Source of the DNA: SIG588 sp045591985
Lineage (GTDB): Bacteria; Bacillota; Clostridia; Oscillospirales; Acutalibacteraceae
Length of the DNA: 64,000 nucleotides
Direction: 5' to 3'
Assembly (NCBI GenBank): GCA_045591985.1
Contig: JAZNTV010000008.1
Coordinates: 4,718-68,717 of the forward strand
This document shows positions 22,793 through 31,923 of the stretch, one piece after another. The notes beneath the pieces were generated by a model. It did no database searches, was not told the origin of the DNA, and was given only the letters and a program-made list of their open reading frames with translations. Position numbers and translations under genes: made by a program. The number at the start of each line of letters is the position of its first letter. The stretch's first letter is position 1.

Positions 22793-25444
22793 TCACATAT
22801 TCTCGTTGCGCAACGCGTCAATGGGGTTTTCACGGCGAATCTTTTGCATAGCGTATACCATGGTTACAAACACCACAAAAAAGACACTGCACACCGCTAC
22901 GACAACGGCACTCCACGGCATACGAAACGCCGTTTCATACCCTTCGTTAATGGCAAGATGAATCAGATAGGTGACCCCAAAAGAAGCGGGCAACCCCCAC
23001 AAAAGCGCTTTGCCGCCGTATAAAAGACATTCGTAATTCATCATCCGACGGAATCCTTTTTGTGTCATCCCTACTGAACGCAACATAGCCAGTTCGCGGC
23101 GTCGCAACGCCATATTGGTAGAGATGGTATTGAACACATTGGCTGCCGCGATCAACGAGATCAGCACAATAAACCCATAGGAAAACACGCGGATGATAAG
23201 AATGGTATTGCGATTGTTTTCCGCCTGCACGGCATAATCCTCCAAATACGTTTCCGAAAGACCGTTCTCTGCCAAAAAATTACGAATCGCCGTACAGGCA
23301 GCCGCATGGTCCGTCGCTTTCATGATAATATGCGGCGTTGCTGCGCGAAGTCCTTGCGGAATCAACTGTTCTCTGGCACTGTATGGATACAGCAACAACA
23401 GATCGGGGGTAGTATCCACAAAATACGGTTGCTCATACAACACAGCGCCGTACGGGGCCGAAACGGTCGTTGCCGCTTCGGAATACGTCATTTCCAAAAA
23501 TGCAGGCGGGTCTCCCGGTTTCATAAAGCGTACCATTCGTTGTCCGTTTTCGTCAAAATATGACTCCCAGGAGTGATATCCTTCGGGTTCCATTAAGAAC
23601 TCTGCCGAAAACGCACCCTGTGTCTTTTCCAATACCCGCATACTCACGTAACGCTCTTCGGTACGATCGAAGGTCATATTGTTATCGACCGCCACACCAA
23701 GCGGCGATTCGGCATCCATATACGTGGCGGGCGACAACCCGTTGGACTCTAAAAAAGCGCGATATTCCGTATCTTCCACAAAATACGTGTAAACGATCAC
23801 TTCATTGTCCGCCTTTGACGTGTAAAGGTTATTGGCTTTATACCTTTCGGTCAGCGACGAGGCATCGATGGTGCTCTCCATCACCAGCCCATCCACATAC
23901 ACCGCCTCATTTACAAGAGAAATATCCCGCATGGCATCGGTCAACGCACCGATGGAAAGGGTGCTGTCCGCGTCGGGCTGATAACGAATATCGAAACCAA
24001 AGGTCTCAAACCCACCTTCCACCGATGCGGTAAGATACGAGCAAAAAGAGGAAGCGGAAATAAACAGCACCACACTCATAAACAGGCTGACCACCGTCGC
24101 ACGGTACTTTTTGCGACTGCGCTGAAAGTATTTACTTGCCAAAACTCCCGGCAAGCCAAACAACTTTACAACAATCGACGACGTGTTGCGCCCTCGACGG
24201 CCGACCGTAACATCTCGATTTTGGCGAATCGCTTCCACGGCAGTCACTTTGGTGGCGCGTTTGGCGGGTATCCATGCCGAAATCAACACCGTAAGCATCG
24301 CTACTACTATAGCCGTCACAACGGCGGCAAAGGAGATGTGCATCCGCATCGGCACCGCAAACCCCAGGGAACGGAATTTATTGCCGATCAAGGCCAGTGT
24401 TATTGCCATGCCGCCGATACCGCACCCGATACCGAGCGGAATACCCACCGTTGCCACCGCTATCGCCTCGAACAACACCATACCTCGTAACTGCTTTCTG
24501 GTGGCACCGATGGAAGACAACAATCCGAATTGGCGGGTGCGCTCCGCTACCGAAATGGAAAAGGCATTGTAGATCAGCGACACCGACCCGAACATAATCA
24601 GCAGGATCACAATGGTCGCCAAACTGTATAACACGGAAGAAAACGCGCTGTAGCGCGAAACGCCCGTATACATCAGCACATCGGAATTGACATCACCGGA
24701 GAATCCTGTCTCTTCAAAAAAGGCATATACCGTTTTGGGGTCACGCATTTTATAATACACGTCCCGCAAGGCGGCCTCGTTACCGCTTGCCACCGTCAAT
24801 ACCGTATAGCCGGGAGCGGTATACTCCTCAAACGAGGGACGTTCGTAAAACCCTACCACCGTCACGGTACGCGTCTCGCCGCGGGGGATAAAGACCTCCC
24901 CCGCCGCGCCGTCCTCTTCCGCCACAAACGGAATACACTGTGTCAGGAAGACATTGTCGTATGCGCGGTCACCGAGAGCGAACGAGAGAGACTCCCCCAC
25001 CGCACAGCGCACCCCACCGTTGGATGCTATATGTGTGGGCAACAGCACTTCGTTTTCGTTTTGCGGCAATCGCCCCGCTGTGAGATGCACCGGCATACCT
25101 TCAAAAAAGCCATCCGACACGCCGGCCAAATACACATACGGTTTGTATGCGTTGACCCCGCCTTCCAACACAGCGTAACCGATCTCTTCGCTCCAAACGG
25201 CACTTGCCAATTCTTCAGACTTTCGGAGTGTATTCCACTCCTCTGGCGTGATGCCGATCGCCGACGCATGCCAATCACCCTCGGAATATACGGCGTTATT
25301 GTAAGCAAACCGTTGCATACTTGAGGCGAAGGTGGTCACCGCACAGATCATAGCGGCCGACAGAACGATACCGATGATCGTCACCACCGTACGCGTAGGA
25401 TTCTTTTTCAGTGATTGCAGAGTCACTTTTTGAAATACCGTCAC
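22793..25444 (-). CDS. ABC transporter permease, FtsX/SalY type
   Basis: An 883-residue permease with an N-terminal membrane helix (about 18-40), a first FtsX core (about 255-415), another helix near 440-470, a large extracytoplasmic region (about 470-735) and a C-terminal FtsX core (about 745-880). This size and shape suits exporters or flippase-like systems that counter antimicrobial peptides or move lipoproteins. The GTG start overlaps the ATPase stop by 4 bases. With the adjacent two-component system it resembles Bce-type peptide-sensing modules. Confidence 0.88.
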   Translation of the reverse strand: MTVFQKVTLQSLKKNPTRTVVTIIGIVLSAAMICAVTTFASSMQRFAYNNAVYSEGDWHASAIGITPEEWNTLRKSEELASAVWSEEIGYAVLEGGVNAYKPYVYLAGVSDGFFEGMPVHLTAGRLPQNENEVLLPTHIASNGGVRCAVGESLSFALGDRAYDNVFLTQCIPFVAEEDGAAGEVFIPRGETRTVTVVGFYERPSFEEYTAPGYTVLTVASGNEAALRDVYYKMRDPKTVYAFFEETGFSGDVNSDVLMYTGVSRYSAFSSVLYSLATIVILLIMFGSVSLIYNAFSISVAERTRQFGLLSSIGATRKQLRGMVLFEAIAVATVGIPLGIGCGIGGMAITLALIGNKFRSLGFAVPMRMHISFAAVVTAIVVAMLTVLISAWIPAKRATKVTAVEAIRQNRDVTVGRRGRNTSSIVVKLFGLPGVLASKYFQRSRKKYRATVVSLFMSVVLFISASSFCSYLTASVEGGFETFGFDIRYQPDADSTLSIGALTDAMRDISLVNEAVYVDGLVMESTIDASSLTERYKANNLYTSKADNEVIVYTYFVEDTEYRAFLESNGLSPATYMDAESPLGVAVDNNMTFDRTEERYVSMRVLEKTQGAFSAEFLMEPEGYHSWESYFDENGQRMVRFMKPGDPPAFLEMTYSEAATTVSAPYGAVLYEQPYFVDTTPDLLLLYPYSAREQLIPQGLRAATPHIIMKATDHAAACTAIRNFLAENGLSETYLEDYAVQAENNRNTILIIRVFSYGFIVLISLIAAANVFNTISTNMALRRRELAMLRSVGMTQKGFRRMMNYECLLYGGKALLWGLPASFGVTYLIHLAINEGYETAFRMPWSAVVVAVCSVFFVVFVTMVYAMQKIRRENPIDALRNENM

Positions 25445-26124
25445 GGGCGGATCACCTCATCCCGTGTGATACGTCCATCTTCGATCGCCAGAATACGATC
25501 CGCCATCAACGCAATGCTTTCGTCGTGGGTAATGACGATCAATGTTTGACGATATTTTTGATTGGATGCCCGCAACAGTTCCACGATCTCACGGCTGTTT
25601 TGCGAATCCAAGTTGCCTGTCGGCTCATCCGCCAGTACCACAGCCGGCGCGTTGATCAGCGCGCGTCCGATGGATACACGCTGTTGCTGTCCGCCCGAAA
25701 GTTCGTTGGGCAAATGAGACTCGCGCCCGTTTAATTTCAAGGTGGCAAGCAATTCCGCCAGGCGTTCGTGATTGACCTCTCGCCCATCCATCAACACCGG
25801 CAACGTAATGTTTTCGGTCACATTCAGCACGGGGATCAGGTTATAGAACTGATAGATCAAACCCACTTGACGGCGCCGAAAGATCGCAAGCTGTTCTTCG
25901 TTTTGTGCATACACATCGCAACCGTCTACCAACACGTTGCCGGATGTAGGACGATCCACACCGCCCAAAATGTGTAACAACGTGGACTTTCCCGACCCCG
26001 ACGGGCCGATGATGGCAACAAATTGTCCTTTTTCCACCGAAAAGGATACGTCATCCAAGGCTTTCACTTGGTTTTCACCTTTGCCGTAAATTTTAGAAAG
26101 GTGTTCTACGCGTAAGATCTCCAT
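25441..26124 (-). CDS. ABC transporter ATP-binding protein (LolD/MacB type)
   Basis: A 227-residue ATPase: Walker A GPSGSGKST, Q-loop YQFYNL, signature LSGGQQQR, Walker B VVLADEPTGNLD and switch His in VITHDES. It powers the FtsX-type permease encoded next. It is the first gene of the transporter operon and lies just downstream of a three-repeat operator-like site. Confidence 0.95.
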   Translation of the reverse strand: MEILRVEHLSKIYGKGENQVKALDDVSFSVEKGQFVAIIGPSGSGKSTLLHILGGVDRPTSGNVLVDGCDVYAQNEEQLAIFRRRQVGLIYQFYNLIPVLNVTENITLPVLMDGREVNHERLAELLATLKLNGRESHLPNELSGGQQQRVSIGRALINAPAVVLADEPTGNLDSQNSREIVELLRASNQKYRQTLIVITHDESIALMADRILAIEDGRITRDEVIRP

Positions 26125-26167
26125 CGTGTACCTCCTTCACTTGTTAAAGGTAGCGTACCACAAGAAG

Positions 26168-26195
26168 ATGACACTTCCGTGACAAAAAAGTGACA
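26168..26195 (-). promoter_or_regulatory. Three-repeat operator upstream of the ABC operon
   Basis: On the minus strand TGTCAC, TGTCAC and TGTCAT start exactly 11 bases apart (plus-strand blocks at 26168, 26179 and 26190), and a further GTCAC lies inverted at 26201. One-turn-spaced direct hexamers are typical for OmpR-family regulators, and the site lies between the kinase gene and the ATPase gene. Confidence 0.6.
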
Positions 26196-26206
26196 AAAAC
26201 GTCACT

Positions 26207-27208
26207 TTAAACTACGCTTTTATAAAACCGCATGGTGAATATCGCACCGTCGGCGCCGTTTTCCGCTGTCAGTGTGCCGCTTTGCGCGGTGACAATGCGG
26301 CGCGCAAGTGCCAACCCTACACCAAAACTTTGGTCGCCGGCATTCTTGCCTTTGTAAAAACGATCAAAAATATGCGGCATATCGGCAGGATCGATACCGC
26401 CGCCGCTGTCACACACCCGTATTTCGGCATATAACGCATTTTCACACCCCGTAACCATGATCCTACCGCCGCAGGGCGTATGCTCCGTACAGTTTTTCAC
26501 AATGTTCAACAACGCCTCGCCCGTCCACGCAACATCGCCGAAAAACTCCCCCTCTGCTTCCACCGTCACAGTCTGACAGCGCAACTCAGCGGTAACAGCC
26601 AGTGGTGCAATAGCACGGTGTATAAGTGTGTAAAGGGGAACGGCCTCACACTGAAACTTCACCGTTCCCGCCTCTAAGCGCGACATTTTCAAAAGCGACG
26701 TGATCAACCAGTCCATGCGCGTCAGCAACGAAAGCAATTCGCGGGTCAATTGGGTGCGACGTTCGTCGTCCTTCTCCTCGCAAAGCAGCTGCACCAACAA
26801 ATTGACAGCCGTAAGCGGGGTACGTATTTGATGGGAAATATCCGCAATTGCGTCCGCCAGTTGCACTTTATCGTTTTGCAGCAGCTGTTGTTGTTCGCGC
26901 AAACGCACCGTCATCTTCTGCAATTCGCTTTGCAACACACCAAGCTCTCCTTCGCTATATCCGGCAAGCGAAAGTGTCGCTTCGGCACCGTGTAATACAC
27001 GATCGATCTCCTCCGAAAGTGCCGCTATCCGTCGGTATCGATGTAAAGTTGTAACACTATACAGAAGAGCAAACACGATCGACAGCAACAAAACGAACCA
27101 TCCAAACGGAGGATGCCAGAAAAATGCCGCCGCCGTAAAGCCGCCGCACAACAGAATAAGCCACAGCATGGTATTTCGTATTTCCCGGTTTCGTAACAAG
27201 CGTATCAT
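26207..27208 (-). CDS. Sensor histidine kinase, short intramembrane-sensing type
   Basis: A 333-residue kinase. Two hydrophobic segments (about 13-31 and 35-50) are joined by only a few residues, so there is no real extracellular sensor. A HAMP-like linker follows, then the H-box ISHQIRTPLTAV, an N-box in NIVKNCTEH, and the ATP site DSGGGIDPADMPHIFDRFYK and GVGLALARRIV. Kinases of this build usually sense drug flux through a partner ABC transporter, such as the one next door. The start overlaps the regulator gene by 4 bases. Confidence 0.92.
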   Translation of the reverse strand: MIRLLRNREIRNTMLWLILLCGGFTAAAFFWHPPFGWFVLLLSIVFALLYSVTTLHRYRRIAALSEEIDRVLHGAEATLSLAGYSEGELGVLQSELQKMTVRLREQQQLLQNDKVQLADAIADISHQIRTPLTAVNLLVQLLCEEKDDERRTQLTRELLSLLTRMDWLITSLLKMSRLEAGTVKFQCEAVPLYTLIHRAIAPLAVTAELRCQTVTVEAEGEFFGDVAWTGEALLNIVKNCTEHTPCGGRIMVTGCENALYAEIRVCDSGGGIDPADMPHIFDRFYKGKNAGDQSFGVGLALARRIVTAQSGTLTAENGADGAIFTMRFYKSVV

Positions 27209-27873
27209 ATATCCACCTTATATCCGAGACCGCGCACCGTTTTAATAAGCGTCGGTGCTTGCGGATCGTCTTCGATCTTTTCACGCAAACGTTTGATGTA
27301 TACGGTCAATGTATTATCATTCACAAACTCGCCTGCCGCATCCCACAGGGCATCCAGCAATTGGGTGCGAGAAAGCAAGCGACCGCGATTGTTCAAAAAC
27401 ACCAGCAGCAAGCGGTATTCAAGCGCCGAAAGATACAGGTCGTGCCCGTCTTTTGTTGCCGTCCCCTTCACGGTATCTACCGTTACGCCGCCAAGGCGCA
27501 CCACTCCGCCGCCGCTTTTTGTGAGACGCAATATGTTCTTGATGCGACTGACCAGTTCACGCGGCCGAAAAGGTTTCGCAATATAATCATCCGCCCCCAG
27601 TTCGAACCCCGTGACTGTGGAAAACTCATCGTCCGAAGCGGTGAGAAAGATGACCGGCAGACCGTAATCGGACTTGATGGCACGACACACCGCAAACCCG
27701 TTACCATCCGTCAACGATACATCCAGTAACACAAGATCAAACGTCGTTTGGGCAAGTGCGGCCAGCGCTTCGCTTTGTCCCGCGGCACTGCGCACACGAA
27801 ACCCTTCTCCCGCCAAAAATGTCGACAGATGGGAAACAATGCTTTTATCGTCTTCCACCAACAAAATGGTCAT
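27205..27873 (-). CDS. OmpR-family response regulator
   Basis: A 222-residue regulator: acidic pair EDD near the N-terminus, phosphoacceptor Asp in LVLLDVSL (about residue 52), switch residues LTAS and KPF, then a winged-helix DNA-binding domain (about 125-222; LSALEYRLLLVFLNNRGRLL, TVYIKRLREKIEDDP, TVRGLGYKVDI). It is cotranscribed with the kinase and likely acts on the repeats at 26168-26195. ATG at 27876 is an equally possible start. Confidence 0.94.
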   Translation of the reverse strand: MTILLVEDDKSIVSHLSTFLAGEGFRVRSAAGQSEALAALAQTTFDLVLLDVSLTDGNGFAVCRAIKSDYGLPVIFLTASDDEFSTVTGFELGADDYIAKPFRPRELVSRIKNILRLTKSGGGVVRLGGVTVDTVKGTATKDGHDLYLSALEYRLLLVFLNNRGRLLSRTQLLDALWDAAGEFVNDNTLTVYIKRLREKIEDDPQAPTLIKTVRGLGYKVDI

Positions 27874-27992
27874 CATATCCTTTCACCTCGCGTTCAGTAT
27901 AGCATACACCACACAAAAAATCCACCACAAATTATGAATAGAACCATACCGTGCGGACATACTGAAACAAACCAAACAAAGGAGCGAGCAGC

Positions 27993-28409
27993 ATGACCTT
28001 TACGCCAAAAGAGACCACCCTGTTGAAAGATCTGAAATCCCAAGAAGAACTCTGTATCGAAAAGTACGGCAAATACGCCGCCGACGCCTGTGACGGTGAA
28101 CTGAAAAACCTGTTCACCACCATCCGTGCGACCGAGCAACAACACCTGTCCACCGTAAACGGGTATCTCGGCGAGACCTCCCCCGCCGCGACGGCACCGC
28201 TTCCGACCTCTAACGAGTGCGGCAACCAAGATAAATTCCTGTGCCAGGACGCTTTGTCGATGGAAAAACACGTTTCTTCGGTCTACGACGTATGTATTTT
28301 CGAATTCAGCGATACGGCCGTTCGCCAAAAATTGAACCAGATCCAGGCAGACGAGCAAAAACACGGCGAAATGATCTATCAGTATATGTCGAAACACGGT
28401 ATGTATTAA
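27993..28409 (+). CDS. CotF-like spore coat protein
   Basis: A 138-residue helical, ferritin-like protein: TPKETTLLKDLKSQEELCIEKY, TTIRATEQQHLSTVNGYL and a second half with ALSMEKHVSSVYDVC and QADEQKHGEMIYQYM. It matches the clostridial CotF family of coat proteins, expressed in the mother cell. A good AAAGGAG precedes the ATG. Supports a spore-forming host. Confidence 0.82.
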   Translation: MTFTPKETTLLKDLKSQEELCIEKYGKYAADACDGELKNLFTTIRATEQQHLSTVNGYLGETSPAATAPLPTSNECGNQDKFLCQDALSMEKHVSSVYDVCIFEFSDTAVRQKLNQIQADEQKHGEMIYQYMSKHGMY

Positions 28410-28412
28410 GTT

Positions 28413-28443
28413 AAAAAGGACGGAGAGACTCTCCGTCCTTTTT
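28413..28443. terminator. Bidirectional terminator
   Basis: A 14-bp stem AAAAGGACGGAGAG/CTCTCCGTCCTTTT with a very short loop, between cotF-like and the convergent chimeric gene, whose stop codon lies in it. Confidence 0.8.
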
Positions 28444-29461
28444 AAAATGTGCAGGCATCAACGCCGATTCGGCGCATCCCCTCGACCACGCGGGCCAGTT
28501 CCTCTGCCGTCGGCGGGACAATGCGGGAGAGCGTATATTCCCTTCCCAAGGCCTTGTATTTGCCTTCGGCATACCCGTGATACGGTAATACCCGCAGTGC
28601 GGTAACGTGTTTCAGTTCCTTTACAAACGTCGCCACCGCCGCCCATTCGCCGCCGTTCAACGTCGGCACATACGGATACCTCACCTCGAACGGAATACCC
28701 AACGTGTCGATATAGCGAATATTTTCCAGTATCCTTTCGATCGGGCCGAGAGAACGCGCCCGTTCGGGGCCGATCTCTTCAAAATATACGTACAATACCG
28801 ACAACATCATGACTTCGTACAACGTTTCGGGAGCACGCTCGGTGAGCGCTTGGATACACGCGGAAAAATGCGGTATATCGAACGTCAGCGAATAGGTATA
28901 CACTCTTTCCAGAAAGCGAAGAATGGCGCGGTAACAGCAAATAACCGCATCCAAATAGAGTGCTTTCTCCTCCTCTCCAACCGACAGCGCAGCTTTCGAC
29001 CGTTCCGCCTCTCTGAGAATGCCGACAAAACCGTTCTCCAGAATATACCCCCAATTCGGCACGGTATGCCAGTAATCCGTGAGCGCGTAACCCATACCGT
29101 TCGCACCGCCTGCCTGCATACGGCGATGCTCTGCGGGATAATACCGTCCTAACACCTTTTCGCGTTGCGGCTCAAACACAAAGCGTTGAAAAATGTCGGT
29201 CGTGGCAAAACCGGTATAGTTTACCCCGATGTTGAATTTCAGCGCAAACGGCGTGTGCGGATTGATCTGCAATTGCACGTGATCAAGCACGTATGCATAC
29301 ATCTCCGCCAACGCGGTCGGACGCGGACGGCCGCCCGATGCCGCTTGCATTACCGTTAAGTCGGCGGTAAGCTCTTCTGCCGTGCGTCCCGTCGCAGCAT
29401 CCCATACCGCCTCTTCGAATTCGTGTTCGATATACGGGCGATTTTCCTTGAACGTTGCCAT
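28442..29461 (-). CDS. Chimera: N-terminal part of a glycyl radical enzyme joined to the C-terminal part of a GRE activase
   Basis: A 339-residue open frame. Residues 1 to about 239 follow the front of a PFL-like enzyme (FEPQREKVLGRYYP, HTVPNWGYILENGFVGIL, and APETLYEVMMLSVLYVYFEE leading to RARSLG, where GREs have SLGRFDQ). From about residue 241 it reads as the end of a radical SAM activase (ILENIRYIDTLGIPFEVRYP, LRVLPYHGYAEGKYKALGR, PPTAEEL). The active Cys, glycyl radical loop and the CxxxCxxC cluster motif are all absent, so it cannot be catalytic in either role. An in-frame deletion of about 2 kb across a GRE-activase pair explains it. Confidence 0.8.
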   Translation of the reverse strand: MATFKENRPYIEHEFEEAVWDAATGRTAEELTADLTVMQAASGGRPRPTALAEMYAYVLDHVQLQINPHTPFALKFNIGVNYTGFATTDIFQRFVFEPQREKVLGRYYPAEHRRMQAGGANGMGYALTDYWHTVPNWGYILENGFVGILREAERSKAALSVGEEEKALYLDAVICCYRAILRFLERVYTYSLTFDIPHFSACIQALTERAPETLYEVMMLSVLYVYFEEIGPERARSLGPIERILENIRYIDTLGIPFEVRYPYVPTLNGGEWAAVATFVKELKHVTALRVLPYHGYAEGKYKALGREYTLSRIVPPTAEELARVVEGMRRIGVDACTF

Positions 29462-29594
29462 ATTCCTTCACCTCGCTTTTACTATACCACAGGTAACAGC
29501 GCAAAAACATACACACAATCCGCAAAAGAATGCACAAAACCGTCATTGACACCGCGCCAAAACTCTGCTACAGTATAAGGGGAGTGATGAGAAA

Positions 29595-30365
29595 ATGAAG
29601 GATCTGGATATTCGTCGCATCGTAAACGTATTTCACCAGCAAACCAACCGTTGGGAGCGTATAACGGCACGTACACGCACGTACGAGGCCATCGTTCTAT
29701 TCTGCGAAGGTGAGATTGAATATTACTTTCCTGACCGCACCGTTACTGCACGGGCGGGTGATCTTTTGTTTCTCCCCGGCAACCTTCCGTATGCGGGACA
29801 AAAAAAGTCGCCGTCCGTCACCTTTTACGTGGTGGATTTTGAATGCCGCTCCCCTGCGGAATTCGAACGGTTCGGTGCGCCGCAGGCGGTTGCTGTCCCG
29901 CAGTTCGAGCGTGTTTGCTCACAGTTTTCCCAAATGCTGGACGTTTGGGAGCTGCAGCCCGTGCAAAACGCGCTGCTGTTAAAATCGTTTCTCTACTCCC
30001 TGCTGTGCATCCCGTTCGAGAATGCTCTGCCGCCGAAAACGGTCACGACTACCGATCGCATCCTCACCTATATCACCGAGAACCTGCACGATTCCGCCAT
30101 GACCGTGACGGAGCTTTGCCGCCGTTTTTACATTTCGGAATCCCAGTTGCGCCGCAACCTTCACAAGGCTACGGGACTGAATCCCAACGAATATCTGTTG
30201 CTGTTGCGTTTGAATCAGGCGAAAAACGAACTAAGCTACTCCCGAAAAACCATTAAGCAAATCGCAGAAGAATGCGGCTTCTCCTCCCCTTACTATTTCA
30301 CGCGGCGGTTCACCTCCCATTTTGGTTTATCACCGACCGCATGGCGCAAAATACACAAAGAATAG
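29595..30365 (+). CDS. AraC-family transcriptional regulator
   Basis: A 256-residue protein with an N-terminal cupin-like sensor (ARAGDLLFLPGNLPYAGQ) and a C-terminal AraC domain (MTVTELCRRFYISESQLRRN, KQIAEECGFSSPYYFTRRFT, FGLSPTAWRK). It is divergent from the GRE-activase chimera, 133 bases apart, and most likely regulated the original GRE operon. Start ATG 29595. Confidence 0.9.
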   Translation: MKDLDIRRIVNVFHQQTNRWERITARTRTYEAIVLFCEGEIEYYFPDRTVTARAGDLLFLPGNLPYAGQKKSPSVTFYVVDFECRSPAEFERFGAPQAVAVPQFERVCSQFSQMLDVWELQPVQNALLLKSFLYSLLCIPFENALPPKTVTTTDRILTYITENLHDSAMTVTELCRRFYISESQLRRNLHKATGLNPNEYLLLLRLNQAKNELSYSRKTIKQIAEECGFSSPYYFTRRFTSHFGLSPTAWRKIHKE

Positions 30366-30465
30366 CATTTGGTTATCCCGCGTGTGGTGCCCGCTCCCGC
30401 CGTTTTGTGACCGAGCACCAAAAGACGGCGTACGTCGCACCGTTCTCATATCAACGCTGTAACCC

Positions 30466-30533
30466 TGGCCCCCTTGCCTAAAGGGGCTGACTTTTTCGAA
30501 GAGCGAAGTGAGGAGAAAAAGGCTGGGGGATTT
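30466..30533. repeat. Dispersed palindromic repeat, copy 1
   Basis: GGCCCCCTTGCCTAAAGGGG, a central variable hairpin (CTTTTTCGAAGAGCGAAGTG region), then GGCTGGGGGATTTT. A similarly built unit occurs at 52273-52320. Such CCCCTTT...AGGGG repeats are common between genes of gut Clostridia. Confidence 0.5.
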
Positions 30534-30971
30534 TCACGACCGACCGCAAAGCCACGGCATCACCGTAGGGGACGGCGATTTTCGACGTCCCGTTTTACAC
30601 CCACCCGCGGCACATACAACATTCCGCGGGCGGCAGATTGCCGCCCCTACCGCCCGTTGTGCATACCGTTTCACAAACCCATCACAAAACAGCAAACAAG
30701 GGTACACGATTGCTCGTGTACCCTTGCCCTTTAGATTATGCTGTTGGCAATAAGGAACGCAGGCGTTAAAGTCCGCAAACTCCACGTTGAAGCGTTCACC
30801 CTTCGCGTAATTCAGCGTCATCCCCTCTTCGCTGTAGTAAATCGTCCACTCGTCAGCGAACTCACTCGTCCCGCTCGCCGCACCGACCGTGAAGGTCAAT
30901 CCGGACAAGCACGAGAACAGCATAACTACCACGCAAAGAACAGACAATACGCGTTTCGTCATTCTCTTCAT
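30534..30971 (-). pseudogene. 5' remnant of a secreted-protein gene
   Basis: From the ATG at 30971 (leader GGGAGAGGTTTGT) the frame encodes a clear signal peptide (KRVLSVLCVVVMLFSCLSGL, cleavage likely after GAA) and about 50 residues of exported protein (FADEWTIYYSEEGMTLNYAK). It then runs through a perfect 13-bp hairpin (30697-30726) and into repeat-like DNA with no protein character. I read this as the front of a gene whose rest was lost; no domain can be named. Confidence 0.55.
30697..30726. terminator. Hairpin inside the truncated gene
   Basis: A perfect 13-bp stem CAAGGGTACACGA/TCGTGTACCCTTG with loop TTGC. It has terminator geometry but no long T run. Confidence 0.45.
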
Positions 30972-31110
30972 ACAAACCTCTCCCATTCGAGTTAATGTTA
31001 TATTTATTATATCGCACGGAGGCAAAGCGCAACAAGACAAAAAAACGCGTCTTTTTTACGGATTTTTTAGTTTCAAGCGTGGTTACCATCGTTTTTCACG
31101 CCAATCATAC

Positions 31111-31140
31111 AAAAAAAGAACCGCAAGCATACGGTTCTTT
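31111..31140 (-). terminator. Terminator of the aldolase operon
   Basis: Stem AAAGAACCGT/GCGGTTCTTT followed by eight T on the minus strand. Confidence 0.8.
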
Positions 31141-31170
31141 CTGTTGAGTGGTATTAACAAGGTGTTTCGT

Positions 31171-31923
31171 TCAGTTCTCGATTTGTACGACGAGCTCCTT
31201 CACCGCATCGTGAAAAATGCCGACGTCTACCGAGTGCGCTATGTATTGAACACCGAGTGATTTCCATTTTCTGGCATTGGCTACCGTGTCGGTAAAGGTG
31301 CCGACCGCCACGTTTTTAGTCCGACACTTTTGCACGATCTCAAGCATTTTCGCTTCCACCAACGGATGATCAATCTGTCCTACCAGTCCGAGCGATTGCG
31401 ACAGGTCATAGGGACCAATGAATAAAACGTCAACACCTTCAATCGTCAGAATCTCGTCCAGATTGTCAATGCCCGTCTGTCCTTCGATCTGCAGCACGAG
31501 CACGCTGTCGTTTGCCTCTTCAAAATAAGCGAAGCGATCCATCGCGGAATAATTGGCAGCCCGCACGAAACGGCAGACACCGCGTTCCCCCGCAGGAGCA
31601 AATTTGGTGCGACGAATCACGTCGAGTGCCGCCTCTTTGGAGTTCACCTGCGGCACCTGAATTCCGCCGGCGCCGATATCCAGCGCCTCCGCCATCACCG
31701 ATGGACTTTCTTCCTTCACCCGCACGATGGGAAACACACCGGAAACCTCGGCGGCGCGAATCAAATTCTGCGCAGTCTGAATAGTGTTGGGGCCGTGTTC
31801 TAGATCGATAATAACGAAGTCCATTCCCGCAAAGCCGAGCGCTTCAATGAACGCAGGTTCTCCCGTCTTGGAGAAACAGCCGACAACGCCGTCTTTCAGT
31901 TTTTCTCTAAACGTATGTTTCAT
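31171..31923 (-). CDS. HpcH/HpaI-family aldolase
   Basis: A 250-residue class II aldolase. Metal and substrate motifs: FVIIDLEHGPNT with the catalytic His, GAGGIQVPQV, APAGERGVCRFVRAANY, the Glu of LQIEGQTGIDN, and FIGPYDLSQSLG with the metal Asp. Family members reversibly cleave 2-keto-3-deoxy acids to pyruvate and an aldehyde. It overlaps the sialidase-like/AraC fusion gene by 4 bases, so both are probably made together and serve one catabolic route. Confidence 0.92.
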   Translation of the reverse strand: MKHTFREKLKDGVVGCFSKTGEPAFIEALGFAGMDFVIIDLEHGPNTIQTAQNLIRAAEVSGVFPIVRVKEESPSVMAEALDIGAGGIQVPQVNSKEAALDVIRRTKFAPAGERGVCRFVRAANYSAMDRFAYFEEANDSVLVLQIEGQTGIDNLDEILTIEGVDVLFIGPYDLSQSLGLVGQIDHPLVEAKMLEIVQKCRTKNVAVGTFTDTVANARKWKSLGVQYIAHSVDVGIFHDAVKELVVQIEN

